Position numbers and translations under genes: made by a program. Below the pieces are notes generated by a model. That model saw only the letters and a program-made list of their open reading frames with translations. It ran no database searches and had not been told where the DNA came from. Source: Mantis religiosa (lineage: Eukaryota; Arthropoda; Insecta; Mantodea; Mantidae). From it: DNA of 64,000 bases. The first letter of the stretch is position 1. Each line of letters opens with the position of its first letter. The DNA is taken from positions 106,330,645 to 106,394,644 of the forward strand of contig CM060954.1 of assembly GCA_030765055.1 (NCBI GenBank), given 5' to 3'. Of this stretch, positions 30,681-43,081 are shown in pieces.

Positions 30681-31606
30681 CGATCGCTGTTCAATAAAGA
30701 ATGATCATAATTTTTTTACAGTCAATTTTTCGCACTAAAATTCAATCTTATTATATTCTGTTAGCTTAATGTGAAACAAACACGCCGTAGTAGTTTCATT
30801 GTTGGTACTCCTGGTTCCTGCCTATGAGAACCAGGCAAGATTAGACATATTCAGTATCACCCGCTGCAATGGAGGTAACATGCTGTTAAAGTTGATGTTA
30901 GAGGAAGATCCGGAGTTTCTTTCAAATGTAATCACTGCTGATGAAACTTGGGTACATCATTTTGATCCTGAGAGCAAACAGAAAGGCTCAGTGTGGAAAT
31001 CTTCATCACCTACCCCCAAAAAAGCAAAAGTGATTGCTTCTGCTGGGAAAGTTATGGTCATCTCATTCTTTGATATTCATGGAATGGTTTATCAGCATGT
31101 TGTACCTGCACACACATCAGTAACTGGATAATACTACAGGAATGTCCTGAAAACATTGCAAGTGCATATCAGGCACAAAAGACCACATTTCCATGAAGCA
31201 GGCTGGATGCTGCACCACGATAATGTGCGGCTGCATATTGCCAATGTTGTTGCTGAATATCTTGCAAAAATCAATGTGAAGTGCATCTCTCACCCTCCCT
31301 ATAGTCAGGATTTAGCCCCATGTGACTTTTTTTTATTCCCTAACTTGAAGAAATACCTTCATGGGAGGCATTATCTATCATCAGAAGCAGTGGTGAAGGC
31401 TGCGGAAGCGATTTTGAAGGATCTCTCAAAAACTGTTTTCCATCATGTCTTTGAAGATTGGCAGAAATGCTGGGAAAGGTGCATCACATTCAGGGGAGAC
31501 TGTTTTGAGAAGAACCATCAAAATTATGAGGATGGGTAAAGGTACATTGTCAAAAAAAAAAAAAAAAAAAAAAAAATTGTGATCATTCTTTATTGAACAG
31601 CCCTCA
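30681..31606 (+). mobile_element. Mariner deletion derivative with both TIRs
   Basis: Inverted ends begin CGATCGCTGTTCAATAAAG on the left and TGAGGGCTGTTCAATAAAG (complement) on the right, both flanked by TA (30679-30680 and 31607-31608). At 926 bp it is shorter than a ~1.3-kb full mariner; the missing part is the transposase N-terminal DNA-binding region. A 22-base A run lies just inside the right TIR. Confidence 0.9.
30799..31539 (+). pseudogene. Mariner transposase, N-truncated with one stop
   Basis: One frame interrupted by a single TAA at 31129-31131. It reads ITADETWVHHFDPESK (first catalytic Asp), then WMLHHDNVRLHIA (second) and PYSQDLAPCDFFLFP (third), with exactly 34 residues between the last two aspartates: the D34D signature of mariner-type transposases. 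The catalytic triad is intact, but the helix-turn-helix region expected before DETW is absent, so it could not bind its ends. Confidence 0.92.
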
Positions 31607-31609
31607 TAA

Positions 31610-33402
31610 ATGTTTGCAGAAATGGCTTTATTGAATATTTCATTGCAGGTGAAAGACAAATACAGTAGGCTTAAAATGATTGATAAAGGGAAGAAAAATG
31701 GATTAAGATGGAAAAAGATATAAAATATTTCATAATTCAACCTAATTATAAAGAATATGTCAAAAAAGAAGAAATAAAATAGAGACTAAATTGTGTGCTT
31801 TAATGATGCATACATTTGTTGTGTTGTCAGCTCTTTACCTTATTTTATGATTTATAAGCTACACAAAATTAACTCAAAATAAAGAAGACTGTACATAACT
31901 TATAAGATATATGATTTGTCAGGCAAATAAGTTGGAGTTTTAAACAAAATCATGGTCAATAGTAAGTAGTTCTACTGTAAAGAAACATGTTACAGCTTCT
32001 TTAAATGATACAGATTAAAATCTATATGTTGTGCTTGGAATCATGATTATTGAATCAAAAATTATCCATTGCAAATGAGAAAATATGAACACAAAGGATG
32101 TAATATGTTAAAAGGCTTTTCTATCTCAAACATCATCATAATTAGTCATTTTGTAGCTTTTGCTAATTTATATTATCTATTTTCTGCTTAAAAACCATTT
32201 TCATAAGTTTTAATATTAATCAACAAGGCTGGAAAAAATGTCAGTAGATGTAAATCTGAGTAAGTACTTGTGGCATAGGAACATAAAATACAATTTCTTT
32301 TAACTGTATTGGAATTTCCAGTTGAAATAAGGATATAAATAATGTGAATATAAACTTTTGAGATAATCTTAAAGAATGGCCTAAGCTAGAAAATCTGAAC
32401 TGCATTATTTTTGGGGACGTCTGTAATGGGTATATGGGATTCAATTGCATAGTTAATGAATTAAGCTTGACTTTGCTCTGATAAGCTTAATGAACTTTAA
32501 GTGTTTGTTGGAATGTCCTATTTTTATGACATCCAAATAACGTCTATACAAATTGGAAAATTAAGCAAAGAATGCAGTGTCAGATTTATGCTCAAAATGT
32601 GTACTTATGTACATTTAATTTTAAATCATAGTCAAGTTTTCAGTATTTTATCATATTCTTGTTATGAAATAAAAGTTTAATGTGAGAAATGTTTAATGTT
32701 TGGACTAACATTTAAATCACTATACATATTCATGTGTAGTGAAATAGCTGCTAAACTGTAAAATTCTTTGTTTGAGAGAACTCATTTGTTTTTAAGACTG
32801 TTTTGCAAGTTATGTAATGTGCACATAAAAAAATATATAATTTTCATACTGTTATGTGTGTATGTATGTGCTTGTGTGTGAGAAACTAACTCCTAAACTA
32901 AAATCCTAAAATTGAAATTCATAATTTGAAGGAATCTATTTTCCTTCTTTTAATATCTCTAGACTGTTAGAAGCTCATGTTAAATCAGTATAAGTGTTAA
33001 TGAAGCAATTTATACCATATTTGTTTTCTTTAGCTGATACTCTTTTTACTTTTATTTATTTGGTAAGGTATTGAATGGGTTTTTATGTTCAGATCTGCAT
33101 CATTCTGTTAGGCGACTACTATAATTTGTGCAAATTTAATAACTAAGTATTATTACAATTAAATTGTGTTTCTCTCTTCACAGTGCTATTGAATGTTTTG
33201 TTTTACTGTGTAAAAATATTTACCTATACTCTTGCTTGTTTGCTTTTAAGAATTATGTTTAAAACTGATTTTGTAATTTTCAGATGTCGTTAATAAGTTC
33301 TTACCTTCACATTTTAACTCCTTTACAATGAAACATTGTGTGCTCTACTTCCCTGTCCTCCACATTATGTCCCTATATGAAACCTTTTCTCTCTGTGTGT
33401 GT

Positions 33403-33440
<38 letters not shown>

Positions 33441-33570
33441 CTCCAGTTCTTAAATATTAAATATTAAAAGCAGAAGCATTATTAACAGTGAAGTATTCTT
33501 CATATTTAAGTTTGAATTTATGAGTCACTATGTTTACACTCAGTCTTCACTTACTTGTTGTTGTATAATT
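31610..33570. other. No gene seen
   Basis: Strongly AT-rich; a GT-rich microsatellite near 32860-32880 and a pure T tract at about 33404-33436. No recognisable coding sequence. Confidence 0.5.
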
Positions 33571-33605
33571 GAAACGTTTTCAAGATCATTCGATCTCATC
33601 ATCAG
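33571..33605 (-). ncRNA. Hammerhead-like motif at the 3' end of the second PLE
   Basis: On the minus strand: CTGATGA (33605-33599), T, stem II GAGATC/GATCTT with a GAAT loop, then GAAAACGTTTC. Core and stem II are right, but stem I pairing is weak, so activity is uncertain. It overlaps the last codons (TADDEIE-stop), the same placement as in the array family. Confidence 0.55.
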
Positions 33606-35568
33606 CTGTTTGGTGACTAAATGAACCTCCCTCTTCTTCCACTGCTACGGAGCTCCGATCACTCTGCCATGTGGTGTTAGTGGCACTAAGTTTTAATACT
33701 TCATTTAATGCCGGGATTTCAAAATTTATAACTTTATCACGGTTTTTGTTTATGAAAATTTTTTCCCAAATATCCAATTCTATGGGTGTACTTAAAGATT
33801 TTAACAGTTTAATGTTGTGGCCAATGTTGTGGTTTTCTGTCCAAAAATGGTGTGAAACTGCAGATTTTTCTGTTTGTTTCAACTTAATGTTCCTCTGGTG
33901 TTCTTTTTGCCTGGTTAACATGTTTCGCTTAGTTTTTCCTATGTAGCTTTTTTCACAGGTTTCACAATTAATCTGATAAATTCCTGATTTCAAATTGTTG
34001 GGGATTGTATTCTTCAGTGGTTTATTTAGCAGGTTCCTCAGACTGAATTTGTTTTGGGGTGCTAGTTTTAAGTTTAGTCTTTTAAAGATTCGTTCAAATT
34101 TTCTAAAAGCCCATGGATGGTAGGTGAATTTTCTATATTGCCAATTTGTGTTATTAAGTGGTGTGAGAGTGGTATTTTTTGATCTTATCTTCAGTTTTTC
34201 TTTCCTCTTCATCATATTCCTTATGATGGATGGGCTGTATCCATTTAATACCGCTATGTCTTTTATGTGTTGTTGTTCTTTCAAAAATTCATCCTTACTC
34301 AGTGGGACGTTGTATAGTCGGTGAATTAGACTTCTAAAGGCAGCTAGTTGATGTGATACTGGGTTGTATTCATTTTTCTTTATGTAATTATCTATGTGTG
34401 TGGGCTTCCTGTATATTCCAAAATCTACACCATGATGATTTCTAGTTATCTTGAGGTCCAGAAAGGGTAGGGTGTTGTCTCTTTCTACTTCCATAGTAAA
34501 TTGGATGTGATTATCTTGCAGGTTTAGTAATTTTAGAGAATCTTCTCTAAGTTTTTCAGGAATGATAGCAAAAATATCATCAACATATCTCTGCCAAAAT
34601 TTATAAATCTGTGGGAAGGCCTTTACTATGTGTGTTTCAAAATAGCTCATGTATAGGTCTGCTAAAAAAGGTGACAGTGGGCTCCCCATTGCTAAACCTT
34701 TTGATTGTCTGTAGAATTTTTGGTTAAACATGAAGTAATTATTCCTTATGCATAAATCTGTAAGATTGATAATATCATCTATTTCTCTGGGGTCCGTTGT
34801 AGTCTGGGTTAGCCATTTTTTGAGGAATGTAGGTATTTTTTCTACTGGAATGCTTGTAAAAAGTGCCTTAACGTCAAAAGAAACAAGTATGTGATTTTCC
34901 GGGATGTTGTATTTCTGTAGGTGGTTTATCAATTCCAAGGAGTTTTTTATTCCCAAACTTTGAAATTTGTCATATGATTTTAATTTTCTTACTAACCATT
35001 TTGCTATGTGGTATGTAGGTGAATTGATGCCATTGATGATGGGTCTCATGCTGTTGTCTTGTTTGTGGATTTTTGGCAGACAGTACAACCTTGGTAGTGT
35101 GGGGTTGGACGATTTTAAGTTGTATTTTTCAGATGTACTTAATGTTTTTGTAATTGATAAAGCTTTATTAACAGAGGTGATACTTTTGGATAATGGATTT
35201 TTTGGAATTTTTTCATATTCTGGACTTTCTAACATAAGGTTTACTCTCTGAATATAGTCTTCTGTCTCCATAATTACTAGAGAATTACCTTTGTCGGCTT
35301 TTAGGTATACCACAGGCTTCTTATTTAAATTTCTTATTGTTTTGTTGTTAGTATTATTGTATATTGGGGATAACTGCTTTATTATATCCAGACAATCAAT
35401 TTTGGCTTTGGTTAAGTTTTCGTTTTTTAGGTTATGTGTGGCTATTTCTATGTCGGCGATAAAATCGTCTTTATTATTTGAGAAGTTCACACACGTATTG
35501 AAGCCTTTCTGGAGTAATCTAATTTCATCGGTTGTAAACTTTTGTTGCGAAAGGTTTATTACGTTCAC
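33586..35568 (-). CDS. Intact RT-GIY-YIG ORF of a second PLE family
   Basis: 660 codons with no stop: KADKG (90-94), PRLYCLPKIHK (159-169), motif A FDVKALFTSIP with D232, motif B GLAMGSPLSPFLADLYM (291-307), YVDD (328-331), then GIY (529-531), CxxC (535-538) and YIG (542-544). It aligns with the array RT from about its residue 194 onward, so the first ~190 residues of a full PLE protein are missing from this frame. The frame opens on a GTG without an ATG and extends a few codons further upstream (KEERVLARTGEQ), so the true start is lost or lies across a frame break. Such a long clean ORF suggests recent activity. Confidence 0.9.
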   Translation of the reverse strand: MNVINLSQQKFTTDEIRLLQKGFNTCVNFSNNKDDFIADIEIATHNLKNENLTKAKIDCLDIIKQLSPIYNNTNNKTIRNLNKKPVVYLKADKGNSLVIMETEDYIQRVNLMLESPEYEKIPKNPLSKSITSVNKALSITKTLSTSEKYNLKSSNPTLPRLYCLPKIHKQDNSMRPIINGINSPTYHIAKWLVRKLKSYDKFQSLGIKNSLELINHLQKYNIPENHILVSFDVKALFTSIPVEKIPTFLKKWLTQTTTDPREIDDIINLTDLCIRNNYFMFNQKFYRQSKGLAMGSPLSPFLADLYMSYFETHIVKAFPQIYKFWQRYVDDIFAIIPEKLREDSLKLLNLQDNHIQFTMEVERDNTLPFLDLKITRNHHGVDFGIYRKPTHIDNYIKKNEYNPVSHQLAAFRSLIHRLYNVPLSKDEFLKEQQHIKDIAVLNGYSPSIIRNMMKRKEKLKIRSKNTTLTPLNNTNWQYRKFTYHPWAFRKFERIFKRLNLKLAPQNKFSLRNLLNKPLKNTIPNNLKSGIYQINCETCEKSYIGKTKRNMLTRQKEHQRNIKLKQTEKSAVSHHFWTENHNIGHNIKLLKSLSTPIELDIWEKIFINKNRDKVINFEIPALNEVLKLSATNTTWQSDRSSVAVEEEGGSFSHQTADDEIE

Positions 35569-35790
35569 TTGCTCTCCAGTTCTTGCCAGAACTCTTTCCT
35601 CCTTGTTTACATTATCAATATGTTTTCATCTGTTGCACGAATATTTCAAGATAAGATACCAGTGATCTCTTCTGTTTTATTTCTGTGTACCTTCAAATCA
35701 TTGTCTTGCGTCTTTCTAAAACCCTTTAGTATTTGTTTCTTTCCGCTAAGTATTTCAATTCGTTGATTTCCAAAATCTTTCTTATACTAC

Positions 35791-38650
35791 TCATCCATCT
35801 CTAAGCTTAAGAGTTGATTTTTAATCAATTAAATACTAATTTAGTTGGTTATTCTTATTTAAATTTAGAATCTATGCCAATGTTTAGAAACTCCCTCCAT
35901 AATTAAACTTTTTTTGGTACTTATATTCCATTTGATCAACTTCTTTAACTCTTGAAATTGGTAGGCCAGTAGCCTCTCTGCAGAATGTTCTATGCACTAA
36001 CCAGCTGCCATATTTCAGTGCCATATAATGTTCAGTCTTCTACCATTATATACTTTTCTAAGCATTTTGTCCGTAGCTAAGGCATTTGAACAAACATCCT
36101 TTAATAATTGATAGAGTTCTTTGTTTGGTACAAAATCTATTTTGTTTGTCCACCTATGTCTTCAATCCATTTTAATTCCTAAATAAATGCTGTCATGTAT
36201 TGCTTTATATTCCTTGTTATTCATCACACGTGCTACCATATCATAAATTAATTGAGATATAAAAACTGACATATATAATTTATGTCAGAAGCTTGCTATA
36301 TAAGTAAAATCACTAATGTAATTTTTTCATGCCTAGAACTTAAGGGATTTTATTGACTTGCAGTTCTTAACTGTTCACTGAAACATTTTAACTTGCTCAC
36401 ATGCACTAAAGGTGAAAGTGTGAAGTACACTTATAGGTATGACAGTTGTAAATGCAACTTTGAAACTGTGACGTACCTTTTATCCCTTTCTGTACTTCAC
36501 TATAAAGCTTTTTGCACTCAAACCTTGCTGTTTGTTAATGTTAACCAAGTACATACATACCAATTTACAGAATTGTCTTGGAGTACCTGTGAGTGCTGAC
36601 ATGGAAAGCAATTTTTGAATAGAAAAGAAACACTGCTATTTCACCACAGATTTTGTGCTCTCCACTGAGCTACCATGGTAATATGCTGTAATGACATTAA
36701 AATCTAATTTAGCGATAGAGCAGCCGCAAATAGAGTGGAAGATCTGTAGTTCATAACCTAGCAATGGCATTAAATTTTCAGTTCTGATTCTAATCTTCTG
36801 AAGTTTACCTACCTACAGTTTGTGTATGTTAGAACAAACACCTATTGCTGATTGCCCTCATAAATGGAAAACTATAATAAAACAACATTGAAAGAGCCTG
36901 GGAATTAAGTACTTGCGAATTGAATTTGCCTATTGAAATAAGTGATCTTGAATTATGATTTTCTCATTGGTTGGCACTGAAGATGTGTATCAGCAGGAGA
37001 TTTTAATGGTATTCCGGAAGGAAGATCTGTGGTTCATATCCCAGCTATGGCATTGAATTCTTAGTTCTGATTCTAATCTTTTTAAAGTTTATCTACACAC
37101 GGCTTGTGTATGTTAGAACAATTACCTATTGCTGATTGCCCTTTTGCAACAATGTAATACAATTAATACTTGGGTGAAAAGTTATAAATATTGAGTTTTC
37201 TCTATCTGATCCATGGCTTTCTTTGGCTTTCCCTAGGAAAGCTACAGAGTTATGGTGAAAGCTTGATATTAATTCTGCTAACACAGCTGGTACTCTTTGA
37301 AGCCTTGACTTTAGACATAAGCTATTTTTGCTGTAAACCAATCTGTAGAACAACATAAATTACTGCCACTATTTTCTTTATTTAATTTGCAACTTTGATA
37401 GGCTCTGTTATGTAAGTTTTGAATGCTGTTAGAGCTTGAGTAGCCCTATATTGAAAGTGATTTGTGTTTACCCTTGTAAATGTTGGTAATTAAGATGTTC
37501 ATGAGTGCAGTTTCAACATTTGTCTGTTGATCATATTTATTCTGAACTCTATTTAAGAAAGCTAATTAAGCAAGAACTGCTTTTAATATTAATACTGTTT
37601 TAAAATTTAATACAATTTGTGACTAATATTATATGACAGTAAATATTTATAAATATATTTATTTAACAAGAGACTCTTTCCAATATTTTTTTCTTGTAAA
37701 AACAACTCATTTCAAGATATTGCATCTGTAGAACACTCATTAAATGTGGCAGTATTTGTAATTTTTACAAAATTAGGATGCTCCCTGGACAAATGGAATA
37801 TATATACCTCACAGAAACATTGTAAAATAAACTAATGCAGTCATGTCAGTAGCTTAAATCAAAATTTTATGCTACAGGGTATGCAGTAGTTTTTGCAACT
37901 TAAAATGCCACAATACTCACCATGTCTTTCACCTCTCCTGCCATTACATACTTTATTGGCTGGAGTAAAGGCTAGAGGTACTGGTAAGAAAATAGACTAT
38001 GAGGTAGTTGAACACAAAAGTGTATGTGAACATATTAATCTGCAGGTGTGATAATAGGAATGCAGTTTTTTCCTTTCTGTATTAATTATTTGGGAACAGT
38101 GGTGCATGGGATAGAGAGTTAGTGACACATCTTAGTCTTATTACTGCATTAATGAAGAAACTTTGTATCAATAATAGTATATTAACAGCCCTTTTCAATG
38201 TAGTGTATTAGTTAATGCTAATATTGCAACAAAATTAAGTTGAGCATGTCATAATGAAAAAGTGAAACACAATTAGCAGATTTGGAGAAAAGCTTTCTCT
38301 TTAAGAGTTATGTCAAATTTTGTGGTGTCTTTTGCTGGCTTTAAGATGGTACAAGAGAACAAACTTCAAAGAATCCAGATGTCTTTGTTTTTTAACTTCT
38401 GGTATCAACAGTCAGTAAAAGATTTTTAAAGGGATTGAAAAATCCACCCAAATTATATACTGAAAACCTGTGAAGTTGTGTTGGAAATTATTAATATTGT
38501 AGCACATTGATACATTTTTGCAGGGCACCATTAGTCATTTGCATCAATGAGGGTATCACAGTCTTTGTACTAAGGGAAAATAATGCTGTGACGTTGAATA
38601 ATTTTTACGGATAAAGGGAAATACTAACTTTCTCCCACACCTTCAGGGAC
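35791..38650. other. No gene seen
   Basis: AT-rich. A phrase around 36740-36840 recurs at 37020-37140 (GAAGATCTGTGGTTCATA, TTCTGATTCTAATCTT, GTGTATGTTAGAACAA), so two copies of an unidentified repeat lie about 280 bp apart. No coding sequence recognised. Confidence 0.5.
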
Positions 38651-38886
38651 ATTTTTTTTAATTTATGTCCTCCATGATTAAGTCATATTGGACAATGAAT
38701 GTAATGTGTGAAATTATGCTCAGTTGAGCCCCAGGTCTATTGAGGCTAGTTTCAAGTTATTATTACCCAACATTCGTTTCTTAGGATAAGGGAAAAACCA
38801 GGAGAAAACCTTATACAGGTAACTCGCCAGATGAGATTTGAACTTGGAACCTCATAAATGTTAGAAATACGTCTACTGAGGCGGGA
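38651..38886 (-). repeat. SINE family 1, leftward
   Basis: The A-rich end is at the left (TTTTTTTAATTTATGTCCTCC) and the tRNA-like head at the right (TCTACTGAGGCGGG). The body includes TTAGGATAAGGGAAAAACC. Diverged. Confidence 0.82.
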
Positions 38887-40025
38887 AAAGAAAAAAACAT
38901 TTTTTTGGGATAATGGGAATAAATGTAATAGGAAAAACAACAAGGTATGTGGGTAGGAAGAAGGATGGGGCATGGGAGGGATGTGGTTCTGAGGTGATGC
39001 TATTTATTGGGACTTTGTGGTGCTAATTTAACTTGGGCTATTTTGGTAAGGGTGATGTCCGGTACCGCCGAAGCAACCTGGATGTTCGTGGGCGATAACT
39101 CAGTAGTTGCAGTAAACCGCTGTGGTGGTAAGGTAGCACCACGATCCAATGGATCCTGACTACAACCGGAGTTGGGTTGAATAAATGTCCCACTATTATG
39201 TTAATACTGTGCTAAACTTAATTTGCATTTACTCAGTTTTCTAAGCACATATATTTATATTATGAAGAGTAACTTACAAACATGAAGTGCAAAACATTTT
39301 TCTTAATCTAGAACAGCATCTATGGATAATAATTCTTGTACTACTTTCTCCACTACACGTAATAAGTAGAGGAGGTATTGTACTCTACCTAAAAGTTTGA
39401 TATCCACATTTCACCAAAGATATGTAATGCAATTTGAGACTCTCTGAATGAATAAATAATTTGTAGGAAAGTCTATGTGAGTATCACAGTTCAAAGATGA
39501 AAAAGTAGATTATTTCAAACCTGGCATTAAGTTCAGCTACTAAGTGGGATGGCACAAGCAGTAGCATTTGTGACCCTCATTTGGGTGCTCGTGGATTCGG
39601 TTCTGTGGTCGACCTTTCCTAACCCATGGTTGTTTTTTCGAGGGCTTTCCTGGGTCGCTAGGCAAAGTTTGGAAAGGGTAATTAAGCCACTCAAATGTTC
39701 TGCCCTTCCATTTTGCTTCATCTTTCATCCTGGTTCACTATTTTAGGACTCCAAAGTGATGGCAGAATGTCGGCTTGCGTGGCAAGGAGTTTGCTCTCTG
39801 TAAATATTCCTCCCTTGTTTAAGGGGAGAGTATCCTAGGCCCCCAGGGATGCGTAAGCCTGTAGAAGAGAGGGGATCCATTATAAAGCTGCTAACAGGGT
39901 CTGTGTCTTAGGGTACTAGTCTCCGCTGGTTTCTTTCCTTAAGTCCGAGCACACTTAATATTCTCATACCTCTGTGATCTAGGTTTTCGAGATCGCAATT
40001 CAGACACGGTGGAGGGCGATGGATT
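38887..40025. other. Unassigned, partly GC-richer sequence
   Basis: Two stretches (about 39050-39190 and 39545-39960) differ in composition from the AT-rich surroundings and look like pieces of dispersed repeats, but I cannot place them in a family. No convincing gene. Confidence 0.35.
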
Positions 40026-40256
40026 TTTTTGTTTTTAATTTACGTCCTTTAACTTCAGATGATGAATGGAATGTGTGAAATGATGCGCAAATGGGCCCAG
40101 GGTCCATGGAGCTTAGAGTTACCCGACATTTATCCTTTAGGATAAGGGAAAACCACGGAAAAACCTTATCCAGGTAACTCACCCTGACCAAGATTCGAAC
40201 TCAGGACCTCTTGAACGTGAGGCAGACATGCTACCATCTATGCTACCGAGGCGGGC
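40026..40256 (-). repeat. SINE family 1, leftward, well preserved
   Basis: TTTTTAATTTACGTCC tail at the left, body with CTTTAGGATAAGGGAAAACC, B-box complement GATTCGAACTC, and head ending CTACCGAGGCGGGC at the right. Nearly full length. Confidence 0.88.
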
Positions 40257-40477
40257 AAATGGATTTTATCGAATTTAAAAATCATCAAGACTTCCTTTGA
40301 AGGGAAATAAAACTGTTGGTCCTGTGTCTTAGGTTTACAACACGTTAAAAAATTGCAAGGTTGATACGAAGGATATGAGCAAAATTAAGTGGACTTACAC
40401 ACACTATACAGAATGGGATGCCGAGAACCAATGCAATTAAATAAAACTGAATTTCATTTTACCTCGCCCGTCCCTCA

Positions 40478-40608
40478 ATACAGTGTTGGGGTGGGTTTTC
40501 TCTGGGATCACCTGTTTTCCCCATCATCTCATTCCACCAGTGCACCATCTTCATCTCTGCGGTGCTGCATGCAGTAAAAGAGGCGTTAAGCACTACGCAT
40601 TTTATTTT
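40478..40608 (+). repeat. SINE family 2, 5'-truncated
   Basis: Body only, from CAGTGTTGGGGTGGG through CATCTCATTCCACCAGTGC to GGCGTTAAGCACTACGCAT. The tRNA head is missing. Confidence 0.85.
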
Positions 40609-42107
40609 CGCCCAGAACTTGATATAGAGTCATGAATTGCACATCTTCCAAGGTTGCAGCACGATTCTCAAGAAAAGGATTAACTAATGCCTTTATATAT
40701 TAAAAAATACACTCTAGTCTACCCTTTACATGGAAAATTTTTCCTGATAAATTTTGACTCCAATGTCGTATTGCAAATGAAATACATGTCTTCAATGTTT
40801 TTGCAATATCCTCTAAAGTTCTCTTTATTCCTGATGAATTGCACAGCTAGTGAAGAGTAAGAGATAGGCAAAATCTTAATGCACAAATGTAATGCAAATT
40901 TCTTAAAAAGCACAGTTTATCTTACATGTTTTATGGAGTGTACATTTCCGAGATATTCCTTGTTTGAATATTCCAATCTACTCTCAAATGGAAAATCATC
41001 ATTCGTTTTTATGATATGCAAAGAAAGTGGAATATTGAAGTCACCATATTGCACAGCGACCAGCTGTTAGTATTTGACTCGAGCTTAAAGACCATTGAAT
41101 CCCCATATTTTCCTTGCAGCAATAAGATTTATCTCGATTAACATGAAGTAGATAAATTAATAAAGGTTTATAAAAATAGTTTGCACAACCTTAGAGAACA
41201 TTGTGCATGCATTATATTTTTAAAGAAGGATATTGTTAGTATACAGAGTTTTACGGGACTTCTAGTTTATAAATATAAACAAAAACATGCATAATAAAAA
41301 TAAAACTTATTACTTTTAATATTGTTAGTTTTGACAAAAAATAAACAAGTAAAAATTTACAAAAGCAGTGACATAGCATCCATATAAGTGTTAGAAATGC
41401 AATTTCCCTTTGAGCAGATGCAAAATACAATGCTACATTTTCTTTTCATCATGATCGTAAATATTATTGCTCAGAAATCATTGGTGAAAAGCTCAATGTA
41501 TCTACTGTTGAAATAATTACCACTCCATTAGTGTTCTTGCTTATGATCATTTTTGTATCAGTTGAGCGCCAACAATTCTTTTTCAGTGTCAAGCGCATGT
41601 TAAAAGTGAGCTTTTCCTTTTCACTGCCACTCATCTAGTTCTTTTGAGGACACTCATCTATGTTCTACAAATGTGTTGTTACCTTATTGGTATTTAAGGG
41701 GACACTTGCCAAAATGACCAAAAATGCACCTTCCTTCCTTTCTTTTTTTTTTTTCTCCAGAAATGTCTTCAATGTGTCTAGAATATGGCCATTAAATGTT
41801 ATGTGACAAATCCATCCGGAAGTTGGTGTATTTTAAATTTATTTAGACCCTTGCAGTGAAAATTGGGTGTGGCCGATATGTCAGATTTCAGTAATAATAG
41901 CTAGAGTAAGTCTGTTTGTTGTTTTTAGACTTTAATGAGATATTTATCTTAAAAATATAGATATTGGCTGCTCTTATTGCACAAGTGTTGCTATCTTTTG
42001 ACAGAAAATTAAAAATATAACAAATAAATTTTATTGGTTATAAAGTAGCTAAATATTCATGTGTGTAGTTCAATTGCTGTAATACTTGTGTCATTTTAGC
42101 AAATATA
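40609..42107. other. No gene seen
   Basis: AT-rich sequence without recognisable coding or repeat structure. Confidence 0.5.
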
Positions 42108-43064
42108 ATGAGAAAAATGTGTAGTGGAAAGTTAATAAAGAAAAAAAAAAAGCTAAGCTTTTAGCTGAAACAAGATGGAAACATTTCACATCAGATAATA
42201 GTGAAGAATCTTATGCTAATAACTCTACAGGTGAAAGTGTAACAGTTGCTCCCCTGTGTAAAGATGGAGTTGCAGAGCCAGATTACCTTCTTTGTTGACC
42301 ATAATGTTTTGAAGAACTTGTTCAAGAGTATTGTGTAGTAAGTGTAAAGAGGAATGTGTTACTGTGAATTTTAGAGAGTTCTATGGTTTTTCTATGAAGA
42401 TTGTGGTGAAGTACCAAGCCTGTGGTTATGTTTTGTATAAAACTTTTTCAACCACTGAAAAGAAAATTAAAGGTGCTTTTGAAATAAACAAGAAAATGGT
42501 AACAACATTATATGTGGTATGCAACACTGTACCACTGCTCCAGCTCAAAATGAAAATCCCATGCATTCAAAATGTCTAGTGGGCGTAAGCTCCTGGTGCT
42601 TTTATAACACAGCTGTTGTAAGAGGTGACAAGCCTAAGAGCCACAAAAATGAGATCCATACACCTCTAAATGTCAATGTAGTGGAGAAAATGGTATCCCT
42701 ATTCTAAAGGTTGTGTTCAAGAGAGCTGTTAGAAATATGTGCCAGAGAAAAGACTCAAAATGCAAATGAAAGTATAGTGTAATTTGGAATATTTGTCCCA
42801 AAGAGGTCTGTTTCAGCCAAATAGATTGATATGGCTGTGGCAGAAGCTATATCCCTTGTAAATCCAGGACAGTTTTGACTGAATTGGCAAAGAAGCTTCT
42901 CCTCTTTCCACCAAAATAAACACAGAGATGAACGTCGTGTCAAGCAGTGTTTGAGATACTTAGATGTAGAAATTAAAAGGATAAATGCAACAAGAGTGGC
43001 AAATATCAAAGAAGATTTGAGGCTGAAAGGAGAGGGAGTGATGTATGCTGCAGGAGAATTCTAA
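42108..43064 (+). pseudogene. Decayed Mutator-like transposase
   Basis: The relic starts with MRKMCSGKLIKKKKKAKL and ends VMYAAGEF. Between, over shifting frames, one can read LVGVSSWCFYN, EKTQNANESIV-FGIFVPK, DMAVAEAISLVNPG and KRINATRV. The NANES-NS-IW-PK-like block, the late VA-A-FN/NPG block and the Y-AG-F ending resemble the Mutator-like transposase domain proteins common in arthropods. About half of a normal ~600-residue protein is missing and several stops are present, so it is inactive. Confidence 0.55.
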
Positions 43065-43081
43065 TGAGTGAATGAAGAACA

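Larger units (their letters stand above)
33571..35790 (-). mobile_element. Second Penelope-like element family, leftward
   Basis: A single PLE clearly different in sequence from the array family. The main ORF is intact, but the 5' region (35600-35790) has stops and frame breaks, so the N-terminal part is decayed or truncated. The 3' end carries a hammerhead-like motif (33571-33605). No target duplication was identified. Confidence 0.88.
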
